A stretch of DNA of 47,060 nucleotides. Origin: Pseudomonadota bacterium. GTDB lineage: Bacteria; Pseudomonadota; Alphaproteobacteria; Caulobacterales; Caulobacteraceae. The notes beneath the pieces were generated by a model, which had not been told where the DNA came from, made no database searches, and worked only from the letters and a program-made list of their open reading frames with translations. The stretch covers positions 1-47,060 of the forward strand of contig JAEWDF010000009.1 in the NCBI GenBank assembly GCA_023390245.1, given 5' to 3'. Position numbers and translations under genes: made by a program. This document shows positions 41,788-47,060 of the stretch, one piece after another. Position 1 is the stretch's first letter, and every line of letters begins with the position of its first letter.

Positions 41788-41802
41788 TTAGGAACGCGTT
41801 AA
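41788..41802 (+). promoter_or_regulatory. candidate CtrA box upstream of cpaB
   Basis: TTAG-N7-TTAA matches the CtrA consensus with one mismatch. It lies between cpaA and cpaB, 84-98 bases before the cpaB start. Another TTAAC half-site is at 41822-41826. It suggests a cell-cycle-controlled promoter inside the cpa cluster. Confidence 0.5.
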
Positions 41803-41885
41803 CTCGGCCCCTCCATGATCGTTAACGGTAGGGCGTCGAAGTCGCGACTCGCGGGGTGAGCGCGCCTGCCGGAGAGACCGCCAGG

Positions 41886-42812
41886 ATGAAGCCCGCCCGC
41901 ATCGTCGTCATCTGCATCGCCGCCGTCTCGGCCATCGGCCTGGCGCTGGTCGTCCGGGCCATGGGCTCGTCGTCCGGCCAGCCCGCCGAGCGGGCGGCCG
42001 CCGCGGCCGTCGAGGCGCGCCCCATGGCCAAGGTCCTGGTCGCCGCCCGCGACCTGGAGCCCGGCAAGCGCCTGACCGAGGGCGACCTGCAATGGAAGGA
42101 ATGGCCGGTCGACGAGGTCAATCCCGCCTTCATCACCGACGGTACGGTCCCGATTCCCGGCGCCGCCGCGAGCGCGGACAAGGCCGAGGAGAAGCCCGCC
42201 AAGGACGGCGCGGCCGCCCGCGTGTCCCGCGTCGCCGCCGACCTGGCCGGCCGGGGCGCCAAGGCGGACTATGTCGGATCGGTGGTGCGCGAGCCGATCC
42301 TGGCCGGAGAGCCCATCGTCGGGCGCAAGATCGTGCGCGCCGGCGACAGCGGCTATCTGGCCGCCTATCTGGAACCCGGCATGCGCGCCATGGCCATCCG
42401 CGTCACGGTGGAGACGGCGGCCGGCGGCTTCATCCTGCCGGGCGACCGGGTCGACGTGGTCCTGACCCGCGAGACCAACCTCGGCAACCTGGGCGCCGCG
42501 GAAGGCGACCGGTCCAAGTTCACCTCCGCCACGGTGATGCAGAACATCAAGGTGCTGGCCATCGACCAGACCACCCGCGCCGCCGACGACGAACAGGCGG
42601 TGGTGGGCGCGACCGCCACCCTGGAGGTCGGGCCCCGCGACGCCGAGGCCCTGGCCCTGGCCAAGTCCGAGGGCGAGCTGTCGCTGGTGCTGCGTTCCTA
42701 CGCCGACACGGCGGGGCCCTCCGGCGCCGTGCGCGCCGGCCGCGCCGCCCAGAGCGCGGCGGTCAAGGTCTATCGCGGCGGCGGCGATCCGGAAGTGGTG
42801 GTGGTGCAATGA
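41886..42812 (+). CDS. cpaB: Flp pilus assembly protein CpaB (RcpC)
   Basis: This periplasmic protein of 308 residues is anchored by an N-terminal membrane helix (ARIVVICIAAVSAIGLALVVRAMG). A SAF-like domain (VLVAARDLEPGKRLTEGDLQWKEWP) is followed by a region containing GEPIVGRKIV and a CpaB/RcpC C-terminal domain (MAIRVTVETAAGGFILPGDRVDVVLTRE). CpaB supports the CpaC secretin in the Tad apparatus. An unusual Ala/Lys-rich insert (about 102-135) lies between the motifs of the SAF domain. The stop overlaps the cpaC start (ATGA). Confidence 0.94.
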   Translation: MKPARIVVICIAAVSAIGLALVVRAMGSSSGQPAERAAAAAVEARPMAKVLVAARDLEPGKRLTEGDLQWKEWPVDEVNPAFITDGTVPIPGAAASADKAEEKPAKDGAAARVSRVAADLAGRGAKADYVGSVVREPILAGEPIVGRKIVRAGDSGYLAAYLEPGMRAMAIRVTVETAAGGFILPGDRVDVVLTRETNLGNLGAAEGDRSKFTSATVMQNIKVLAIDQTTRAADDEQAVVGATATLEVGPRDAEALALAKSEGELSLVLRSYADTAGPSGAVRAGRAAQSAAVKVYRGGGDPEVVVVQ

Positions 42813-44605
42813 GCCGCGCCGTGCTGAACAAGGCCTGCGTCCTGGGGATGGCGCTCCTGACCGGCGCGCCGGCCCTGGCGCCCGCCGCCATGGCGCAGAC
42901 GCGCGCGGCGGTGGCGATGGGCGACGCCTCCCAGCTGATCAACCTGCCGCGCGGGGCCTCCTTCGCCGTCGACCTGCCGGCCGACGCCCGCGACGTGATC
43001 GTGTCCAATCCGCAGGTGGCCGAGGCCATGCTGCACTCGCCGCGCCGCATCACCGTGATCGGGGTGGCGCCGGGCGAGACCGACGCGGTCTTCCTCGACG
43101 CCGCCGGCCGGACGATCCTGAGCCTGCGCGTCCGCGTCGATGCGGGCACCAGCGCCCTTCAGGACACCCTGAACCGCCTGCTGCCCGGCGGGAACATCCG
43201 CGCCGAGGCGGTCAACGACAGCATCATCCTGACCGGCGTCGCCGACAATGCGGCCGAGGCCGACCGCGCGACCACCGTAGCGCGCGCCTTCGTCTCGGCG
43301 CCGGAGAAGGTGCTAAACATGATCAGCGTCGCCGGCTCCGACCAGGTGACGCTGAAGGTCCGGGTAGTAGAGCTCCAGCGCACGGCGCTGAAACAGCTCG
43401 GCTTCTCCGCCGACATCCTGCGCAACAACGGCATCCACAGCTACGGCTTCGGCCGCGCCAATACCTATGGCGTGAACGGCGCGGCTGTTGGAGGGGGCGG
43501 CCTCTGCTACGGCCAGAATGGCGCGCGCACGACGGACTACACCAATACCAATCAGTCCACTTCCGGCACGACCAGCTCGTCCAATTCCTCCAGCACCGTG
43601 ACCAACAACTCGGGCAACACGGTCGCGAACTCGGCGAACACGACGGTCACGACGTCGGACGGCACGACCTTGACCTTCAACGGTTCCGCGCCGGGTGCGG
43701 TGACCGTGACGGATTTCGCCGGCAACAGCACCGTCCTGACGGGGACGACAGCGCTTCAGGCTATTCGCGAAGCCCTGACGAATGGAAGCGTCACCTCGTC
43801 GGTTTCGAATACGCTCGGCTCCGCGCTCACCGACGCCGTCACCTCGGTGACAGGCGCCAATCTGAACAACGTCGTCACCAATCTGGCCTCCACCGCCTGG
43901 CAGACCATCACCGGTACGAACGCGACGGGATGCCTGGAGGCGTTCGAGCGCGTGGGCCTGGCCCGCACCCTGGCCGAGCCCAATCTGACCTCCGTCAACG
44001 GCGAGGCCGCCAACTTCCTCGCGGGGGGTGAATTCCCACTGCCGACGGGTCGGGATCGGGACGGTCAGATCACCGTCACCTACAAGCCCTATGGCGTGGG
44101 GCTCGGCTTCCGGCCCGTGGTGTTGTCGGGCGGCCGCATCTCTCTTCAGATCAAGGTGGAGGTGTCGGAACTGACCTCCGACGGCGGCTTCACCATCGGC
44201 GCGGGCACGCCTTCCTCGATCACCCTGCCGGGCCTGACCGTCCGGCGCAGCGAGAACACGGTGGAAATCCCTTCGGGCGGAGCGATGATGATCGCCGGCC
44301 TTTTGCAGGAGTCCACCCGCCAGACGGTCGATTCCCTGCCGGGTCTGACCAATCTGCCGGTGCTGGGCCAGCTGTTCCGGTCGCGCGACTATCTGTCGGG
44401 AGAGACCGAACTGGTCGTCATCGTCGAGCCCTATATCGTCAGCCCGACCTCGCCGTCGCGGATGCAGACGCCGGCCGACGGCCTCAGGATCGCCAGCGAC
44501 GCCCAGACCATCTTCTTCGGCCAGCTGAACCAGGCCTACGGCTCGCCCGCGCCCGCCGCGGACGGCGCCGGCTGGCAGGGTTCGGTCGGCTACGTCATCG
44601 AGTGA
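42809..44605 (+). CDS. cpaC: outer-membrane secretin CpaC (RcpA) with an inserted S/T/N-rich segment
   Basis: CpaC forms the outer-membrane pore through which the Flp pilus exits. The protein has 598 residues. It has a signal peptide (ending AMA near residue 29), an N-terminal pilus domain (about 35-115), a BON-like domain (about 115-175) and a secretin core (LARTLAEPNLTSVNGEAANFLAGGEFPLP onward to VVIVEPYIVSP). Between GLCYGQN and CLEAFERVG (Cys233 to Cys375) lies a roughly 140-residue segment very rich in Ser, Thr, Asn and Ala, unlike the rest. It makes the protein longer than typical secretins of this family. The two flanking cysteines could form a disulfide. The gene is coupled to cpaB and to cpaD. 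Confidence 0.94.
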   Translation: MSRAVLNKACVLGMALLTGAPALAPAAMAQTRAAVAMGDASQLINLPRGASFAVDLPADARDVIVSNPQVAEAMLHSPRRITVIGVAPGETDAVFLDAAGRTILSLRVRVDAGTSALQDTLNRLLPGGNIRAEAVNDSIILTGVADNAAEADRATTVARAFVSAPEKVLNMISVAGSDQVTLKVRVVELQRTALKQLGFSADILRNNGIHSYGFGRANTYGVNGAAVGGGGLCYGQNGARTTDYTNTNQSTSGTTSSSNSSSTVTNNSGNTVANSANTTVTTSDGTTLTFNGSAPGAVTVTDFAGNSTVLTGTTALQAIREALTNGSVTSSVSNTLGSALTDAVTSVTGANLNNVVTNLASTAWQTITGTNATGCLEAFERVGLARTLAEPNLTSVNGEAANFLAGGEFPLPTGRDRDGQITVTYKPYGVGLGFRPVVLSGGRISLQIKVEVSELTSDGGFTIGAGTPSSITLPGLTVRRSENTVEIPSGGAMMIAGLLQESTRQTVDSLPGLTNLPVLGQLFRSRDYLSGETELVVIVEPYIVSPTSPSRMQTPADGLRIASDAQTIFFGQLNQAYGSPAPAADGAGWQGSVGYVIE

Positions 44606-44610
44606 GCGCC

Positions 44611-45291
44611 ATGGCCCTTATCCAACGCCTCGTCGTCGCTGTCGCCGCCTCCGCCGGGCTCCTGGCCGGGTGCGCGGGTGGTCCGGCGAGCCTGGGCGGG
44701 GAGCCGCCGCTGACCCCGACCTCGCGCTACGCCCTCCAGGTCGAGCCCGGCCTGGACCGCATCGCCCTGGCGGTCCACGAGGCGGGCCTGTCGGTCAACC
44801 AGCAGGCGGCGCTCGACCAGCTGGTCGCCCGCTATGGCGCGGCCGGCGCGCCGGCCCTGGTGATCGAGGCGCCGGGCGGCGGCGACGAGGTCGCGGTCCG
44901 CACCGCCTGGGACGTCCGCGCGGCGGCGCAGGCCGCGGGCGTGCCGGCCGAACGCATCCAGGTCGTCAGCTACGCCGCGCCCGACCCGCGCGCGCCGGTG
45001 CTGGTCGGCTATGAGACGCTGCAGGCCTCGGTTCCCCGCTGCGGGACCGCCTGGGGCAGCCTGGGCCGGACCGGCGACAACATGTCGGCGTCGAACTTCG
45101 GCTGCGCCGTCACCGCCAACCTGGCGGCCCAGATCGCCGATCCGCGCGACATCGTCTCGCCCCGGCCGATGACGCCGGCGGACGCCGGCCGCCGCAGCGT
45201 CGTGTACCAGACCTATCGCGCCGGCGAGCAGACCGCCGCGCCGCAGGAGGCCCTGGTCGCCGGCGCCCGCGTCTCCACGGCGGTGGACTAG
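44611..45291 (+). CDS. cpaD: pilus assembly lipoprotein CpaD
   Basis: This outer-membrane-associated lipoprotein has 226 residues. The signal peptide MALIQRLVVAVAASAGLLAGC ends in a lipobox Cys. The family C-terminal segment RCGTAWGSLGRTGDNMSASNFGCAVTANLAAQIADPRDI carries two conserved cysteines. CpaD supports secretin assembly in Tad systems. A GTG at 44602 that overlaps the cpaC stop is an alternative start; the ATG at 44611 was chosen because it gives a normal signal peptide. It is immediately followed by cpaE. Confidence 0.92.
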   Translation: MALIQRLVVAVAASAGLLAGCAGGPASLGGEPPLTPTSRYALQVEPGLDRIALAVHEAGLSVNQQAALDQLVARYGAAGAPALVIEAPGGGDEVAVRTAWDVRAAAQAAGVPAERIQVVSYAAPDPRAPVLVGYETLQASVPRCGTAWGSLGRTGDNMSASNFGCAVTANLAAQIADPRDIVSPRPMTPADAGRRSVVYQTYRAGEQTAAPQEALVAGARVSTAVD

Positions 45292-45294
45292 AGC

Positions 45295-46809
45295 ATGAGC
45301 AGAGCCCACGCCCCCCGCGCCTACGAACCCCTCGACGACGGGTTCGACGTGGACATGGACTTCTCCGAGGCCGGCGCCTTCCCGGCCGCGGACCGCGAGC
45401 CATTGCAGTTCACCGCCCCGGCACCGGCCGCGGCGGCGCAGCCGGCCACCGTCGCCCCGACGACGCCGCATCCGTCGCAGGCCGCGCCCGCCGCGCCCGC
45501 CGTCGACTACAATCCCGTGGGCGCCATGGTCGCCCAGGTCCAGGCGCAAGCCCAGTCGGCCCTGGCCCCCGCCGGCGCCATCGGCGAGGTGTCGGTGCCG
45601 CGCATCGCCATCCACGTCTTCGCCGAGCGCCAGGACACCCTGGCGGCGGCCGAGCGGGCCGCCCAGGACCGGCGCCTGAGCCGCGCCACCACCTCCATCC
45701 GCGTCGGCGGCGCGCCGGCGGCGGTCGAGACCTACCAGCACGAACCGACCCCGCCGCTGATCATCGTCGAGAGCCTGAAGGACCCCCAGACCCTGCTGTG
45801 GGAGGTCGACCAGCTGGCCGAGGTCTGCGACGCCGGCACCAAGGTCATCGTCGTCGGCCCGACCAACGACATCCTGCTGTTCCGCGAACTGATGCGGCGC
45901 GGGGTCAGCGAATATCTGGTCGCGCCGCTTCAGCCCCTGCAGCTGATCGGCGCCATCGGCGGCCTGTTCAACGACCCGGCCCAGCCCTTCGTCGGCCGCT
46001 CCATCGCCTTCGTCGGCGCGCGGGGCGGAGCGGGCGCCTCGGCGGTGGCGCACAACACCGCCTACGCTCTGTCCGAGAAGATCGGCGCCAACACCGTCAT
46101 CGTCGACTACGACCTGCCGTTCGGCACCGCCGGCCTGGACTTTAACCAGGATCCGCTGAACGGCGTCGCCGACGCGCTGGGTCAGCCCGACCGGCTGGAC
46201 ACCACCCTGCTGGACCGGATGATGGTCCGCTGCACAGACAAGCTGAGCCTGTTCGCGGCCCCGGCGACGCTGGACAACGACTGGGACATCTCCACCGAGG
46301 CGTTCGAGGAGGTGACGACGCGCATCCGCTCGACCGCGCCCTTCGTCGTTCTGGACCTGCCACACCTGTGGTCGCCGTGGATGCGCCGCACCCTGATCAG
46401 CGCCGACGAGGTGGTGGTGGTCGCCGCCCCCGACCTGGCGTCGCTGCGCAACGCCAAGAACATGATCGACCTGATCCGCCACGGCCGGCCCAACGACGCG
46501 CCGCCGCGCCTGGTGCTGAATCAGGTCGGCCTTCCCGGTCGGCCCGAGATTCCGGCCAAGGACTTCGGCGCGGCCCTGGGCGTCCACCCCAGCCTGGTCA
46601 TCCCGTTCGACGCCAAGACCTTCGGCGCCGCCGCCAACAACGGCCAGATGATCCTGGACGCCGCCGCCAAGACCAAGGCGGCCGAGGCCTTCCAGACCCT
46701 GGCCCAGATCGTCTCCCGCCGCGAGCTGCCGGCGGTCGCCGCGCCGCGCGCGAAGGCGGCGGGCGGAGGCTCCAAGTCCCTTTTCGGCTCCATGTTCAGG
46801 AAGCGCTGA
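45295..46809 (+). CDS. cpaE: pilus assembly ATPase CpaE (MinD/ParA-like)
   Basis: CpaE is needed for polar localisation of the pilus machinery in Caulobacter. The protein (504 aa) has a disordered Ala/Pro-rich N-terminus (about 1-95), a response-regulator-like domain (about 100-235, with VIVVGPTNDILLFRELMRRGVSEYLVAPL but no obvious phosphoacceptor), and a ParA/MinD ATPase domain. Its P-loop reads GARGGAGAS: the usual lysines of the deviant Walker A (KGGxGKS) are an Arg and an Ala. This atypical P-loop is a family trait, so ATP hydrolysis may be weak or absent. The C-terminus is basic (SKSLFGSMFRKR). Confidence 0.93.
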   Translation: MSRAHAPRAYEPLDDGFDVDMDFSEAGAFPAADREPLQFTAPAPAAAAQPATVAPTTPHPSQAAPAAPAVDYNPVGAMVAQVQAQAQSALAPAGAIGEVSVPRIAIHVFAERQDTLAAAERAAQDRRLSRATTSIRVGGAPAAVETYQHEPTPPLIIVESLKDPQTLLWEVDQLAEVCDAGTKVIVVGPTNDILLFRELMRRGVSEYLVAPLQPLQLIGAIGGLFNDPAQPFVGRSIAFVGARGGAGASAVAHNTAYALSEKIGANTVIVDYDLPFGTAGLDFNQDPLNGVADALGQPDRLDTTLLDRMMVRCTDKLSLFAAPATLDNDWDISTEAFEEVTTRIRSTAPFVVLDLPHLWSPWMRRTLISADEVVVVAAPDLASLRNAKNMIDLIRHGRPNDAPPRLVLNQVGLPGRPEIPAKDFGAALGVHPSLVIPFDAKTFGAAANNGQMILDAAAKTKAAEAFQTLAQIVSRRELPAVAAPRAKAAGGGSKSLFGSMFRKR

Positions 46810-46812
46810 CGC

Positions 46813-47060
46813 GTGTTCGGCAAGCGCACAGGTCAACCCGGCGTCGCGCCCTCAGCGCCGACGGCGCCCGCCCCCCAGGCGGCCGAGGCCTATGCGCCGC
46901 GCGACGCCGCGCCGCAGCCGCGCTCCGGGATCCAGACCGAGCCCTTCGCCTTCGGCGGCGCGGCGGACTTCGAGCCTGCGGCCCAGGCCTTCGCCCGCGC
47001 CGACGCGCCGGCGGCCATGCCGGACCTGGGCCCCGACCGGCTCGACGCCCTGGCCAGCCG
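46813..47060 (+). CDS. cpaF: pilus assembly ATPase CpaF, N-terminal part (cut by window end)
   Basis: The reading frame starts at a GTG three bases after the cpaE stop and remains open to the window end (82 codons). The encoded start MFGKRTG and the Pro/Ala-rich, disordered stretch that follows agree with the N-terminus of CpaF, the TadA-like secretion ATPase that powers pilus extension and retraction. The ATPase domain lies outside the window, so the call rests on the gene order cpaA-B-C-D-E and the typical N-terminus. Confidence 0.82.
   Translation, partial: MFGKRTGQPGVAPSAPTAPAPQAAEAYAPRDAAPQPRSGIQTEPFAFGGAADFEPAAQAFARADAPAAMPDLGPDRLDALAS

Noticed and set aside
42092..42808. Upstream extension of the cpaC frame
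   Set aside because: It overlaps cpaB and is Arg/Gly shadow sequence; cpaC has a clear ATG and signal peptide at 42809.

Overview
The window is a chromosomal segment of a high-GC alphaproteobacterium of the Caulobacterales, most likely Caulobacteraceae and Brevundimonas-like. The evidence is the combination of GcrA, CpdR, an UrcA-family protein, a complete-looking cpa (tad) pilus locus with CtrA-type sites, and CcrM-type GANTC clusters. No insertion sequence, prophage, integrase or CRISPR array was found. Almost all of it reads as core genome with short intergenic gaps.

Layout. 1-4.8 kb: the end of corA, an UrcA protein, ppc, a conserved hypothetical and a small twin-helix membrane protein. 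4.9-7.5 kb: a polyamine pair, ornithine/lysine decarboxylase plus a deoxyhypusine-synthase-like enzyme. 7.5-9.3 kb: gcrA with a control region rich in GANTC, divergent from an ABC-2 permease. 9.4-11.7 kb: argD-argF. 11.8-14.9 kb: a large exported DUF3857/transglutaminase/TPR protein. 15.2-16.7 kb: tRNA-Val, cpdR and an N-formylglutamate amidohydrolase. 16.7-16.8 kb: a probable unannotated small RNA with its own promoter and terminator. 16.9-22.2 kb: DUF599, ppa, hslU, yihY and prmC. 22-26.5 kb: polA, a lipoprotein, glyoxalase I and a zinc-finger protein. 26.6-30.7 kb: an ABC ATPase, then small stress or metabolic genes (PA2169, kynA, KTSC, DUF3597, GST, YegP). 30.7-33.5 kb: ffh-rpsP-rimM. 33.7-39 kb: a hypothetical, galU, a PstS-like binding protein and phnCDE. 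39.2-47 kb: the tad/cpa pilus locus, with three minor genes on the minus strand and pilA-cpaABCDEF on the plus strand; cpaF is cut by the window end.

Functional links. gcrA and cpdR belong to the CtrA/CcrM/ClpXP cell-cycle circuit, and candidate CtrA sites lie in front of gcrA and cpaB, so the pilus genes and the regulators are probably cell-cycle controlled. phnCDE and pstS form a phosphorus-uptake block with a PhoB-like direct repeat. The decarboxylase and the DHS-like enzyme probably make a long-chain polyamine such as homospermidine.

The most interesting non-coding elements are the small RNA at 16.7 kb (UUCG hairpin, C-rich UCCUCCC stretch, terminator), a set of strong hairpins downstream of gcrA, and three large palindromic intergenic repeats of different families. 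In coding sequence, CpaC carries a roughly 140-residue Ser/Thr/Asn-rich insertion bracketed by two cysteines, and S16 has a long Ala/Glu/Pro tail.
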